Shown piece by piece: positions 22,918-34,757 of a DNA stretch of 64,000 nucleotides (the stretch's first letter is position 1; every line of letters begins with the position of its first letter). The DNA is taken from assembly GCF_905171775.1 (NCBI RefSeq), contig NC_053489.1, positions 246,323,231 to 246,387,230 of the forward strand, read 5' to 3'. The translations under genes and the position numbers were made by a program. The notes beneath the pieces are model-generated. The model searched no databases and was not told where the DNA came from. It saw only the letters and a program-made list of their open reading frames with translations. Source of the stretch: Rana temporaria (taxonomy: Eukaryota; Chordata; Amphibia; Anura; Ranidae).

Positions 22918-23003
22918 ATATAACATATATTTAAAGCAAACCTGTGGCCAGATCATCCACACTATTCTATTTTCTTTTCTTGAAGAAGTTGCAAAAGTAT
23001 TTA

Positions 23004-23426
23004 CAGTACCTTGAAAAAGTATTCATACCCCTTGAAATTTTCCAATTATTTTTCACATTTTTGTCATGTGACAACCAAAAATGTAAATGTATATTTTTGG
23101 TATTTTATGTGATACAACAATACAAAGTGGCACATAATTGTGAAGTGGAAGGAAAATTATAAATGGTTTTCAAGATTTTTTACAAATCATTATTTTAGTT
23201 AGAGGTATCAGAGGGCTGAATACATATGCACGCCACACTTTTCAGATATTTAGTTTTTAAAAATTTGAAAACCTTTTATCATTTTCTTCTACTCCACAAT
23301 TATGTGCCACTTTGTGTTGGTCTGTCACATAAAATCCAAATAAAATACATTCACGTTTTTGGTTGTAACACAGCAAAATTTGGAAAATTTTCAAGCGGTA
23401 TGAATATATATTTTTTCAAAGCACTG
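23004..23426. mobile_element. Tc1/mariner-type MITE
   Basis: It begins CAGTACCTTGAAAAAGTATT and ends TTTTTTCAAAGCACTG, with TA on both sides (23002-23003 and 23427-23428). The two halves repeat tgt.acataaaatcc, cacataattgtg.agtgga and related words in inverted order. It is an internally deleted copy of the family truncated at 13190-13804. Confidence 0.85.
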
Positions 23427-23899
23427 TATAACAACCCTTTATTCATCTCTATAACAATTGTGAAGAAATTAATTTTAAAGTTCCCAACACAGGCCCTTTC
23501 CTTTCACTTCCTGTTGTGTCTAAAGTAAACATTGGTGTTGTATTGTCTAGTATTAACGTGTCAAAGTGTGACCTTGCTAAAATGTTTGTGTACAAAGAGA
23601 ATGCTATCGTATATTCACCTGTCTGGCTAACCTGTACACACAGCCTACACTCTACCATATTCCACATTATCTAACACAGGGCTTGACAAATTTGCTTAGA
23701 ATCTTGGAGCCAGCTAAAAATGTTAGGAGAAATTTTTTTAAATCAGCTGCCCAGCACCCAGAACTGCATGTCCAGGTGTCAGGCAATAAGAACTGCCCAC
23801 ACCTGATGACAAGCAAAGAAAGGCCGATTTTTTTTTTTTTTTTAAAGAAAATGTTTTGTTTGTTATAAGATTTTGCAAATAAGTAATTTTTCTAATTCA

Positions 23900-24255
23900 C
23901 TGGTGTGCACTGATGAGGCTGCACTGATAGGCTGCACTAATGGCCACTGTTGAGCATTGCTGAAGTGATACTAATAGACGGCACTGATGAGGCTGCACTG
24001 ATGGGTACTAATGAGGCGGCACTGATGGGCACTGATGAGGCAGTGCTGATGGGCACTGATGAGGCGGCACTGGTGAGGCTGCACTGATGGGCACTGATGA
24101 GGCAGTGCTGATGATCACTGATGGGTACTGATGAGGCTGCGCTGAAAAAGCACTGATAGGTGGCACTGATGAGGTGGCCCAGATAGTCAGTACTGACAGG
24201 TGGCACTGATAGGCAGTATTGACAGGCGACACTGACAGGTGGCACTGATAGAGAA
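23900..24255. repeat. ACTGATG minisatellite, unit B
   Basis: The expanded counterpart of 22320-22560: about 18 imperfect copies of a gcactgatgaggctg(c) type unit. It creates a 181-codon and a 100-codon minus-strand open frame that are repeat artefacts. Confidence 0.85.
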
Positions 24256-24551
24256 GCACTCCCCATCCACTCAGCGGTGGTAAGGAAAGGGCGACCGATG
24301 AAGCCCACAACCTCCACCCAAGCTGTCAAACTAGGAAGATAATGTCGGAGGTGGGCGGGCAGTGAGAGCAAGCCACGCTTATTACAGCCCCACCCACCAG
24401 AGGAGGGCGCCAGTTCGTGGGAGAAATCCAGACCCCTTCTGCGGTGTAGCCCAGGCACCAGGATGCAATTTCCAGATGCCATTGTGACCTGGCGCCTGAT
24501 ATTTATATCAAGCCCTCATTCATCTCTGTATCTATAACCATTGTGAAGAAA

Positions 24552-24837
24552 TTAAAGGGGTTGTAAAGGTAAAAAATTTTACCCTAAATAGCTTCCTTTA
24601 CCTGAGTGCAGTCATTCTTCACTTACCTCATCCTTCCATTTTGCTTTTTAATGTCCCTATTTCTTCTGAGAACTCCTCACTTCCTGTTCTTCTGTCTGTA
24701 ACTACACACGTCCTGACCCTCCTGCTCGCCCCCTCCCCCCTCAAGAGGCTTTCTCCACACCATGGAGAAAGCCTCGCATTACTGTGTGTAGTTACACACA
24801 GTAATGCGTAAGAAATGCATAAGAAATTTAGTGCAAT
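24552..24837. repeat. Left part of a TTAA-type element broken by the hAT insertion
   Basis: It starts TTAAAGGGGTTGTAAAGGT with the inverted echo aaaaaattttaccctaaa, plus a small hairpin ctttctccacaccatggagaaag. It is interrupted at 24838; a corresponding right end was not found after 27111. Confidence 0.45.
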
Positions 24838-25136
24838 CAGGGCCGTCTTTACCGTAGGGGAAATGGGGCAGGTGCCCTGGGCCCTGTCACTGTTGGGGGC
24901 CCAAAGCAACCCCCTTTTTTTTTTTTTAGGGGTTCGGAGGCCCCCAGGGCCCCAGATGGCAACCCCCCCTTTTTTAAATGTATTTTTAAATTAAAAAAAA
25001 TATATTTTTTTTAATATATTTTTATTTTATTTTTTATTAAAGGGCCAATTTTTTTTTTTAGAGGTCTGGGGGTCCCCAGGGGCCCATAGTTCCCCAGGGC
25101 CCCGGATGACAACCCCCCTTTTTTTATAAAAAAAAA

Positions 25137-25186
<50 letters not shown>

Positions 25187-25189
25187 AAA

Positions 25190-25252
<63 letters not shown>

Positions 25253-27103
25253 ATATAAATGTTATTATTAGTATTATTATTAAAGGACCCAGAGGTCCCC
25301 AGGGCCCCGGATGGCAACCCCCCTTTTTTTTATAAAAAACATTTTTTTTATATTATTTTATTTCTTTTTTTTCTTTTTATTTCTTTTTTTTTATATATAT
25401 ATATATATATTTTTATTAAAGGGCTCAGAGGTTCCCAGGGCCCCATGTGGCAAACACCCTTTATTTTTTTTATAAATGTTTATTTTTTTATTTTTGTTTA
25501 TATATATATTTTTATTTATTTTTTATTAAAGGGCCCAGAGGTCCCCAGGGCCCTGGATGGCAACCCCCCTTTTTTATAAATGTTTATTTTTTATATATTT
25601 TTTTTATTTTTTATTAAGGGCCCAGAGGTCCCGGATGGCAACCCCCTTGTTTTTGTAATTTATTTTTATTAAAAAAAATTATTAAAGGGCCCAGAGGTCC
25701 CCAGGGCCCCAGATGGCAACCACCTTTTTAAAATATATTTTTTATATATATTTTTTATTTCTTTTTTTCTTTTTATTAAAGGGCCCAGAGGTCCCCAGGG
25801 CCCCGGATGGCTACACCCCTTTTTTTTATATATATTTTTCTTTATTTCTTTCTTTATTTCTTTTTTTGTAAAGGGCCCCCCGCTTCTAAATTCGTGGCAG
25901 CCCCCCCCTGCTTCTCAATTTCAGGCGGCAGCACCCCCCCATCCCGGTTCTCTGCTCCAGGGGGCCCATGCCTGAAGCTGTGTAAGTGGCCCCATAATTC
26001 CTGATGGCGGCCCTGCCGCCCGTTAAACCCCTGTGCTGGCCACAAATCAGGCTGAAAATCATCAGCGGCACGCAGCCAGTGACAGTACTGCTTCCCTTCC
26101 CAGTGTTTTAAAATGTACAGCACCCCTGTTTCCCTTTAGACGTACACTTCTCCCTTCCTGCCACTGGGTGCTGCTTGTATATAAAAGTGAATTAGAATGT
26201 GATTTTATAACATCCCCAGTTTGCTCTTCCCGAGGCTGACTTCTTCATGTCCTGCTCCTCAAGGTATGTCACTGTTTGCTAATCTATATTGTAAATAGAA
26301 GTTTTCTGTAGAGTGTGCCCAAAGTCTAATATTTGATGATTCACTGCAGGTCTGGTCAGTGTTTTAAAAAGTTCCTCTATTTTACACATGGCATGGCATG
26401 GCATGGGGTCACAGCACCGTCTGTCCATTCTGCTTTAGCACCATGGGACCCCATGCCATGTGTAAAATAGAGGAACTCTTTAAATCACAGACCAGACCTG
26501 CAGTCCAGGCTGAGTAAGGCCTCAGAGCACATGGCATTACTGTCTGTATTTAACTGCTTGATGGGCTTATTTTGGGCCTGGCTGGTTCACATTTATGTGT
26601 TTTGGAGGCCCACATTTGCGCAGGCACAGCAGCCCATTCATTTGAATGGGCCGCCATGCCTGCGTTTCCTGCAAAGAAAAGCGCATGCCTCATGTAATAG
26701 GCTGCACACACGACACGCCTATGCCCATCAAGCACTTCAGTCCATTCTGCTGTCTGCTGTGACTTATCTGCAGTTCCCGCACTGTCAAACTTGCTGCATT
26801 TTTAGACGTTTAGGTCACGCTTTTAAAAACACAGTGCGTTTGTGTGTGCAAGAACTGCAGGTAAGTAGCATGGTGCAAAAGCAGAATGGATTTCAAGGCA
26901 ACTGTATTTTTAAAATGCTGAATGCACCTTTTTTCTGCAGGAAACAAAGGCATGGCAGCCCATTCAAATCAATGGGCTGCTGTACCTGCACAAATGAGGA
27001 CCGCCCAAAACATACATGTGAACCAGCCAGGCCCAAAATAAGCTGGAGGGGGGCCCAAAAAAAATGTTTGCCCAGGGCCCAAACCATATTAAAGACGGCC
27101 CTG
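24838..27103. mobile_element. 2.27-kb non-autonomous hAT element
   Basis: Ends CAGGGCCGTCTTTA and TAAAGACGGCCCTG are perfect 14-bp inverted repeats. The target duplication agtgcaat is exact at 24830-24837 and 27104-27111. Inside are a tandem array (24890-25870), a hairpin around a ccatgccatg core (26355-26490), and inverted arms at 26560-26700 versus 26925-27050 (gcagcccattcattt / gcagcccattcaaatcaatg). No transposase. The 210-codon open frame at 26531 crosses these arms and is not a gene. Confidence 0.9.
24890..25870. repeat. Tandem array with a 'cccagaggtccccagggccc' core
   Basis: About eight to nine copies of a core cccagaggtccccagggccc...ggatggcaaccccc, each separated by 50-130 bases of T-rich or (TA)n sequence, including long (TA)n runs at 25139-25181 and 25195-25245. 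The spacer length varies while the core is well kept. Confidence 0.88.
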
Positions 27104-27111
27104 AGTGCAAT

Positions 27112-27266
27112 ACTTTTTTTTTTCCACAATAAAGGTAGTGCAATACTTTTGCCGCTCGTGTAACACATACAGTATGTGCAGCAGAAAAAGGGCTTCAAAT
27201 TTTTTTTAAGGGATGCTGGGGCAGGCAGAAACAGGTAAGGGATACCCACTCTAAATTTCTTAAAAT
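27112..27266. other. Short spacer between elements
   Basis: The spacer repeats agtgcaatacttt near 27136 as well as at the hAT flank, and nothing else was assigned. Confidence 0.35.
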
Positions 27267-27962
27267 ATGGTTGAGATCGTGATCGGGAAAGGTCATCAGT
27301 GATGTGTCACGTGTAGCCACGCCCCCCTAACAGTAAGAATCACTTCCTAGGGAACACTTAACCCCTGAAGCGCCACCTAGTGGTGAACCCCTTCACTGCC
27401 AGTGTAATTTTTACAGTAATCAGTGAATTTTTATAGCACTGATCACTGTATAAATGACAACGGTCCCAAAATGGTGTCAAAAGTGTCCGATGTGTCCGCC
27501 ATAATGTCGCAGTCATGATAAAAATCGCTGATCGCTGCCATAACTAGTAAAAATATATATATATTAATAAAAATGCCATAAAACAGTCCCCTATTTTGTA
27601 GAAGCTATAACTTATGCGCAAACCGATCAATAAACGCTTATTGCAATTTTTTTACCAAAAATATGTAGAAGAATATGTATCGGCCTAAACTCTGGAAAAA
27701 AAAGTTTTCTTATATATTTTTGGGGGATATTTATTATAGCAAAAAGTAAAAAATATTGCATTGTTTTCAAAATTGTCGCTCTCTTTTTGTTTATAGCGCA
27801 AAAAAAAATGCAGAGATGATCAAATACCACCAAAAGAAAGCTCTATTTGTGGGGAGCCACGTCGCACGGCCGCGCAATTGTCAGTTAAATCAACGCAGTG
27901 CAGAATCGCAAAAAGTGGCCCGGTCTTTAACCACCAAATTGGTCCAGGGTTTAAGCGGTTAA
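27267..27962. mobile_element. TTAA-type element, second copy of the 15901 family
   Basis: The right end aagcggttaa (TTAA 27959-27962) and preceding blocks (caattgtcagttaaatcaac, tggcccggtcttta) match the element at 15901-16610. The left end is truncated or degraded. Confidence 0.65.
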
Positions 27963-28756
27963 TAGATCTCTAGCAATATATAGCAAAGAAATATTGTTTC
28001 AGCTTCGACTGTATGTATGTACATTTTTTATTCTATTCTTTGACTATGTTAATTACGGATGAGGTACTCATATATAGCCTATTTTAGCTTAATACACCAT
28101 TTTATTTACTAGATTGCATAGGAGGCTAAATGGTACAAACTGAGTTTTATTTTCCAAAAGTGCGTGAATCCTTTAATAATATTTTGTTCATAGGTTTTTA
28201 TTAATTCGCTTTAATTCATCATTACCCTTGTCAAGTGCAGTGCTAAACCAAATGTCATATATCACTTGAAAGATTACAGTGTTTGCGGCCAGTAATACTG
28301 AGCTTTTCTTCAAAAAGATCTACATAGTTTCACTCACGCTGAAAGAGATAGTGTGATACTTTCAGATAACTCCTTTTTTTTTGTATGTGTGTTACCAATC
28401 TGATAAATCCTTAGATCAATGGTTCTTATCATATACAGCTACAAATGTGTATAATAAAGCCCTTTATCATTAGCTTTTTTAACATGTGGGACATCGCTAA
28501 TTATCCAACAATATGTCGGTTAACACCTAGAAGCTTAGTGTTACCACTAAAAGGTTATCGTTCCCATGAGACAATAAAAGGGTTAGTTTGACCTTTAACC
28601 CTGAAACAATTCCTATGCTCCAGTGGTCACATGCAATAGGCTGACTCCTCAACAAACAGAAGTTACAGGTGTTCAGTATTAAAAGTAGAGACGGTGTAGT
28701 CTGGGGGAAAGGAAAGTTGACAATTTTTGAGACAATTTTGCCTAGATTGTAAAGAC
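27963..28756. other. Intergenic DNA, nothing assigned
   Basis: No supportable gene, RNA or repeat boundary was seen. Confidence 0.5.
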
Positions 28757-29130
28757 CTAAGTTGGTTGATTAACTAAGGGCAAAAATGCTGTTGACTTTG
28801 CCAGAGAGTTTTCCCTTTGCTTAGTAAATGAGGGTAGCATTGCTGACGGCCATCATCCAATCGAGTGCAAGCAAAAATATTTATTTGAATTTTTCTTGCA
28901 TGGGGCTGGGTATTCTCTGCAAAGTACATTTTTACCACATTTACTATGATAGGTGAAAATTCCCTTGTAAAGCAAACAGCCCATTTGTCTTTAGTGAAGC
29001 AACCCCAAAGACATATATCACAGAGAGCGCAACAATTAGGAAATGGGCCGATCCTCACCTCTAGAACCAGCACGGGCCAGCTGTTATCTTCTATCTTGCT
29101 CAACCAACATGTAAATGAGATTTACATATG
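28757..29130. repeat. Degraded palindromic element
   Basis: It begins with gttgattaactaagggcaaa, akin to the 'tttactaaaggcaaa' family seen at 54268-54545 and 62395-62500. It contains gggaatt/aattccc style partial inverted matches (aagcaaagggaaaac-type words). Boundaries are approximate. Confidence 0.35.
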
Positions 29131-29275
29131 TTGAGCTGCGCAATGTCATTTGTACATAGGAAAGGGAACAATCAAAGTTGAAAAATTTCGAGCAACAAGT
29201 GCTTCCTATAGTTGGAGTCTATTGTCATTGTCTTATTAATCTATATATGAATTATACATGTGTGGTTCATTTCGT

Positions 29276-30440
29276 ACGAATTGAAAATTTGTACGAATTT
29301 CCGAAAACTCGTACATTCGGAAGCATCCGAAATCCGAATTGCTATGCTTCCGAATTTATGAAATACGAAATTTTGTTGACGAATTTCGGATCCGAATTTC
29401 TTACAGAACGGGTCAAATGTTCGTTAACTTTTTGTAACAATTACGAACATTCGTTATGATGAATAAGCAAACCCAGGAAGTCAGCACAGCACAGGGATGG
29501 TGTGAGCCCCTCATAATGAGCACAGCAGGGGTACAGCCCCAGGAGGAAGTCAGCACAGCACAGGGATGGTGGGAGCCCCTCGTAATGAGCATAGCACAGG
29601 GATGGTGGGAGCCCCTCATAATGAGCACAGCGCAGGGATTGTGGGAGCCCCTAATAATGAGTACAGAAGGGGTACAGTCCCAGGAGGAAGTCAGCACAGC
29701 ACAGGGATGGTAGGAGTCCCTCATAATGAGCATAATGAGTCGACGACTGCCATTGAATTGAATACGAATTTTCGTTGAATGTTTGTTAACTTAATGGCTC
29801 CCACCATCCCTGTGCTGTGCTGACTTCCTTCGCTATGATGAATAAGAAAACCCAGGAAGTCAGCACAGCACAGGGATGGTGGGAGCCCCTTATAATAAAG
29901 TTAACGAACATTCAATGAAAATTCGTATCCAATACAATGGCTGTTGTCGACTCATTATGCTCATTATGAGGGGCTCACACCATCCCTGTGCTGTGCCGAC
30001 TTTCTCCTTCGACTGTGCCCCTGCTGTGCTCATTATGAGGGGCTCCCACCATCCCTGTGCTATGCTCATTATGAGGGGCTCCCACCATCCCTGTGCTGTG
30101 CCGACTTCCTCCTGGGGCTGTGCCCCTGCTGTGCTCATTATAAGGGGCTCCTACCATCCCTGTGCTATGCTCATTATGAGGAGCTCCCACCATCCCTGTG
30201 CTGTGCTGACTTCCTCCAGTGGGTTTTACCACTGCTGTGCTCATTATGAGGGGCTCCCACCATCCCTGTTCTGTGCTGAGTTCCTGCCGGGTTTGTTTGC
30301 AGCCCGTTAGTTCGTATTTCGTAATTCCTATCCGAAATTAAATTTGGATTTGTACGAAATACAAATTTTCGTTAGGTTCGTTAACTTTTCGTAACAATTA
30401 CAAACATTCGTTATGATGAATTTAAAAAGCAAACCCAGGA
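29276..30440. repeat. Foldback repeat with inverted minisatellite arms
   Basis: The outer parts are rich in cgaattt/aaattcg words (29276-29460; 30305-30420). Inside, 29470-29730 carries tandem units of cacagggatggtgggagccc + ctcataatgagcacagc; 29795-30290 carries the same units in reverse orientation, with one short forward unit at 29858-29893. The result is a 1.1-kb foldback. All open frames here (MSTAGAQ-like, NEHSTGMVGAP-like) are minisatellite translations. Confidence 0.82.
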
Positions 30441-30480
30441 AGTCAGCAGCACTGCTGACTTCGTTACTAAGCCTGTTTTT

Positions 30481-31664
30481 CAGATTCAGTGTTTACGAGA
30501 CTAAAACTGTTTTTTTTGCTAGAATATTACTTAAAACCCCCAAACATTATATATATATTTTTTTCTAACACCCTAGAGAATAAAATGGCAGTCATTGCAA
30601 TACTTTTTGTCACACCGTATTTGCGCAGCGGTCTTACAAGCGCACTTTTTTTGGAAAAAATTCACTTTTTTAAATTAAAAAATAACACAACAATAAATTT
30701 GGCCCAATTTTTTTATATATTGTGAAAGATAATGTTACGCCGAGTAAAATGATACCCAACATGTCACGCTTAAAAATTGCGCCCGCTCGTGGCATGGCGT
30801 CAAACTTTTACCCTTAAAAATCTTGATAGGCGACGTTTAAAAAATTCTACAGGTTGCATTTTTTGAGTTACGGAGTAGGCCTAAGGCTAAAATTATTGCT
30901 CTCGCTCTAACGATCGCGGCGATACCTCACTTGTGTGGTTTGAATACCGTTTTCATATGTCGGCGCTACTCGCGTATACGTTCGCTTCTACGCGCGAGCT
31001 CGTCGGGACGGGGCGCTTTAAAAAAAAATTTTTTTGCTTTTCGCATTTATTTTTACTTATTTTACAATTTTTAACACTGAAATAAAAAAAATAAAAAAAT
31101 TATCACTTTTATTCCTATTACAAGGAATGTAAACATCCCTTGTAATAGAAAAAAGCATGACAGGTCCTCTTAAATATGAGATCTGGGGTCAAAAAGACCT
31201 CAGATCTCATATTTGGGCTTAAATGCAAAAAAATAAAAAATAAATTGGAAATGTCATTTTTTCAAATGACAAAAAAAAAAAATGTCTCTTTAAGAGGCTG
31301 GGCGGGACTGACGTTTTGACGTCACTTCCGCCCAGCAGAGCTATGGGGGACGGGCGAAGGAGATTTTTCCTTCAGTCTCGTCCCCGCTCAGCTGCCAGAT
31401 GGTCGCGATCCCCTCCGCCGCTACCGACGGCTCCGGTAAGCGGCGGAGGGCACGGGACAGCGGCGGGATGGGGGGGGCCCTCTCCCGCCACCGATAACGG
31501 CGATCTTGCGGCGAATCCGCCGCGGAGACCGCCGTTATCGTGTACAGGACCGTCGGCACTAAAGATGGATACCTCAGTTGTGACAGCAGCTGCTGCCGTT
31601 ACTGAGATATCCATCTTTAAAAACAGGACGTATTTTGACAATGGGCTGGAAAGCAAGTGGTTAA
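30481..31664. mobile_element. Copy 2 of the 9427-11365 element, inverted and uninterrupted
   Basis: It shares with copy 1, in reverse order, gtcttacaagcgcac, caacatgtcacgctt, aacttttacccttaaaaatc, gtcgggacggggcg, the atatgagatctg palindrome, ctctttaagaggctgggcgg and ccgctaccgacggctccggt. It ends agcaagtggttaa (TTAA about 31661-31664). The 149-codon open frame at 31316 is GC-rich repeat. Confidence 0.7.
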
Positions 31665-32334
31665 ATTCATCATATCGAATGTTCGTAATGAAATTCATGA
31701 AAAAATTGCTTAAATCAGTGGGTAACAGCTGTCAAACAGCTTACAATAGCTATATAAAGTTATGATTTAATTATAATTACGTTATTATATATTGACAGTA
31801 TATATTGTACAGTACTAAAAAAGTTGTCCTTTCACCACTGATTTCGTTTCTTCAGTTTCTAAAAGAAGAGTGGCACAGGTAGCCTTTCTCCCTGTTGATG
31901 TAGGGGAGGGGAGGGTGTGAAGGCCCCTACGTACAGGTCAATTGCAATTTAATACTAAACTCCTTTAACCCCACCCAGCATCTTAAGCTGGCCATACACT
32001 AATACATTTTTAAAAGAACATTAGCAAAAAAAAATTCATCAGTGCATTCAATGACTTGACAAATTTTGTTCAAACATTCTTACAAATTTGACTTGCTTTA
32101 TTTTTGTAATGAATGTCATGTACTGAATGAAAACTACATTCACTGCAAACAAACTTCTTCTAGTTTATGGGCAGATTTATTTACTTACCAGTGTACCTGA
32201 ACTGCCATGGTGCCTGTGCACTGAGCCCCCAGAGCCTGGTATATAGCTGTTCTAAGACAGGAGCTCCATGGGATGGCCTCCTATAAGTTTAAGATGATTC
32301 AATGCACAGGTGCCAAGGAGAATTTTTTGTCATA
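31665..32334. other. Intergenic DNA, nothing assigned
   Basis: No gene. From 31988 (gctggccatacactaa) a partial element end may be present. Confidence 0.4.
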
Positions 32335-33240
32335 GGTGTATTATTATTATTATACAAGATTTATATAGCATCAACAGTTTGTGCATCGCTTTACAAAATG
32401 GAGGTAGACAGCACAGTTACAATACAATTCAATACAAGAAGGATCAGATGGCCCCATTCATTATTCGTAATAACTGTTAGGGATGAACAAATGAAGAAAA
32501 GGTTCTGTTTATTAGTTAAAGGCAGGATAGGTCTCCCAAAGAGATGGGCTCTCAGGAATTGCCTAAAGGTGGACAGAGTAGGAGATAGTCAGACAGATTG
32601 GGGTAAGGATTTCCAGAGGATGGGAGAGGCTATGGAGAAGTTCTAGGGGCAAGCATGGAAAGAGCTAACAAGAGAGCTAGAGAACAGGAAGTCTTGAGAG
32701 AAGAGAACGGCTTGGTTGACATTTTGAAAAGAGGTTGGTGATGTAGGTGGGGCAGATCGGTGGATGGCTTTATGTTGTTAGTATTTTTTTTCATTTGCTG
32801 GGTGAGCAGAAGCCAGTGGAAGGTTTGGCAGAGAGGGATAGCAGACACTTATCGGTTGGTAAGGTGTACTAAAAATTGCAATGATATGCCTCTTATAAAG
32901 AGGGCCTTTAGTGCAGGTAGGTCCAGGAAAAGTGGTGGAGTGGATTAGAGAAGTGAAATATTCAAGCAAAGTTGTCCTTTAATTCACATGAGACATAAAA
33001 GAAAATCTATCATGCGAGAAGACTGGAGGTGATCACTGATGACCTCTTCTTCTGACTATGCTAGTGGCCTTGCTGTCATGCTGACTATTTCCTTCATTTC
33101 TTTGAGACACTGTCCTGGAAAAAGTATGCAATTAAGGATATTTGGCATTTCTCTAAGTTTACGGAACCTGTGTATTTTTTCAACATTAGAAACTCAATTG
33201 GTGGGTCGGCAGGAGAGCCAGGCAACACATTTTAGAAGTC
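32335..33240. repeat. Long dispersed repeat, possibly retroposed
   Basis: It starts with (ATT)n and tacaagatttatatagcatc...gcatcgctttacaaaatgga, the same tail type as the SINE at 2951, followed by about 800 bases of G/A-rich sequence with short open frames. I do not recognise a protein domain in it. Confidence 0.4.
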
Positions 33241-33329
33241 TGTAATGACAATTGCTTTATTTTTCCCATGACAGGTTTACTTCAAATTAGACCTTCAACA
33301 AACTTTAGCATTTACTGTTTCAAATAAAA

Positions 33330-33540
33330 TAAATGAGTGAGTGAGTGAGTAACTTGTGTAGCGCAACAAATGTGAACTTAATCGCCTCAAGGCGCTTTGC
33401 ATCCAGTGTTGTCCTGATCCATTAGAAGAGGTGGGTCTTTAGTTTTTTTCCTAAAAGCCAGATGGTTTTCTTCCAAGCGGATGGTCGTGGGTAGAGCATT
33501 CCAAAGCCGGGGTCCTTGAACTGCAAAGTGTAAAAAGACA
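33330..33540 (-). repeat. SINE 3' part with (TGAG)n tail
   Basis: (tgag)n is followed by taacttgtgtagcgcaacaa and cgcctcaaggcgctttgca. On the minus strand this matches the tail of the copy at 3550-3915 (aggcgattcagttcg...gttgcgctatacaagt), including a four-base tail repeat. Confidence 0.65.
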
Positions 33541-34046
33541 CATAATTCTGATAAAATGTAAATGCAAGATGCAAATTAACCTTATCATTGGCACAAATAT
33601 AATTCATATATCAATTTTTTTCACATTCAAAAGGGCCATTTTAAAAGATAATTTAAAGGAAATCTTTCATGAGAGAAATTTGTAGGTTGCCACTGCTCCT
33701 TTTCTAACAATTATAATTTTCTGTCTGTCTTGTGTATGCTTTGGCTTTAATACCTTTTGATTTGCCAGCTCAAAACAAATATTGAGAATGTCATATTAGT
33801 TTCCAACTTTCACTTGCTGCATACTTGTTCTGGCTTAGTAACGCAAAATGATTCAAACTGGAAAGAGCAAGGCCCACACAGGTTGAAATGGATGGACTGG
33901 TGTCTTTATTCAACCTTAAAAACTATGTTAATATGTAAGGCAAAACACATTTTATGAGGCCATTGATGGCAACCTCCATGTTTCTTTAATAAAAACTTTA
34001 ACAGCGCATTACTGTGAAAGGGTTTTTTGCACATGGGATGATTTGG
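33541..34046. other. Intergenic DNA, nothing assigned
   Basis: No supportable feature was seen. Confidence 0.5.
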
Positions 34047-34315
34047 GCTGGGTTCACACCATCGCCGAATCTGTCGCACAGCAGGGGTCCGGTGCATGTT
34101 GGTTTACTCTTTCAGGTCCGATTTCAGCAAAATTTGGTCTGAATTCGGACCTGAAATGGACCAAAAAAAGCATACGTTTTTGTGCAATTCGCACCAGACC
34201 TGCTTCGGACGTATGTGAATAGGCTCCCTAAAGAGCCCGTCACATTCTCCTGCTATGCGAATTGAGTGCGGGGAAACCCACATCCAATTCGCATAGGTGT
34301 GAACCCAGCCTTACT
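34047..34315. mobile_element. Palindromic MITE with 'ggctgggttcacacc' ends
   Basis: The left end ggctgggttcacaccat is mirrored by taggtgtgaacccagcc. Interior gtccgatttcagcaaaatt / gaattcggacctgaaat partly pair. Confidence 0.8.
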
Positions 34316-34757
34316 AAAGGCAGATAGGCTGTTCACTTTTCAAGGGAACTTACCCTAAACCTAGTTAATGAGATGAAGCTCTGCTGACTTATACTATTCA
34401 AATGTATCTGTGGTGGAATGCTTATCGGAGGGCGTTTGACAAGTGGTGAGGAGGCAACATATCGCCTCAAAATATTTACCCACTGTGCTGCAACCACTTG
34501 CATTGCACATGGTTGCAAGGTGGTTGTGGTCCCATTCACTTGTGGGTCAAGTTTAGCGGCAGTACCCCGTGTCAAAGGTAAAATGCCATTTGATTCTTTC
34601 AGCAGCTGTGAAGCAAAGCTTTGCAGCATGTGTGCAGCATTGAGCTGCTGCATGCCCCAGTTTGGGTGGGCAGTTGGGGAGAAATAAAACCACAGCCCAT
34701 CCACCTGATTTCACCAACCCTACCCCATCCGTCTGTGTGAAGCCCTTATAGATTCAG
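34316..34757. other. Intergenic DNA, nothing assigned
   Basis: Weak inverted words (gttgcaaggtggttgt near 34512) suggest another degraded element. No gene. Confidence 0.4.

Larger units (their letters stand above)
21982..24516. repeat. Tandem segmental duplication (two units of about 1 kb)
   Basis: Unit A (21982-22917) and unit B (23501-24516) share the same order: ttcacttcct.ttgtgtctaa, gtattgtctagtattaac, gaccttgctaaaatgtttgt, gcttgacaaatttgctta, an ACTGATG-rich minisatellite, gagaagcactccccatccac, and gtagcccaggcacca. Between them lies a Tc1-type MITE. A 36-42 bp segment (attcatctct...gaagaaatt) occurs just before and just after unit B. Confidence 0.88.

Noticed and set aside
22195..24482. 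Minus-strand frames of 189 and 181 codons rich in SVPIS/CHLSV repeats
   Set aside because: They are translations of the ACTGATG minisatellites in the duplicated hAT-like units.
24890..25870. Regularly spaced repeats resembling a CRISPR array
   Set aside because: Spacers are low-complexity T-rich or (TA)n of very unequal length, the context is vertebrate, and the array lies inside a hAT element.
26531..27163. 210-codon plus-strand frame
   Set aside because: It lies inside the hAT element 24838-27103 and crosses its inverted arms. No domain; a mirror frame exists on the other strand.
29413..30310. Frames with repeated SHHPCAVL or GMVGAPHNEHS units, resembling a repeat protein
   Set aside because: The repeats appear in several frames and on both strands, as expected from inverted minisatellites rather than selected coding sequence.
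31316..31765. 149-codon GC-rich frame
   Set aside because: It lies in copy 2 of a TTAA element. The related copy 1 does not keep the frame and no domain is seen.
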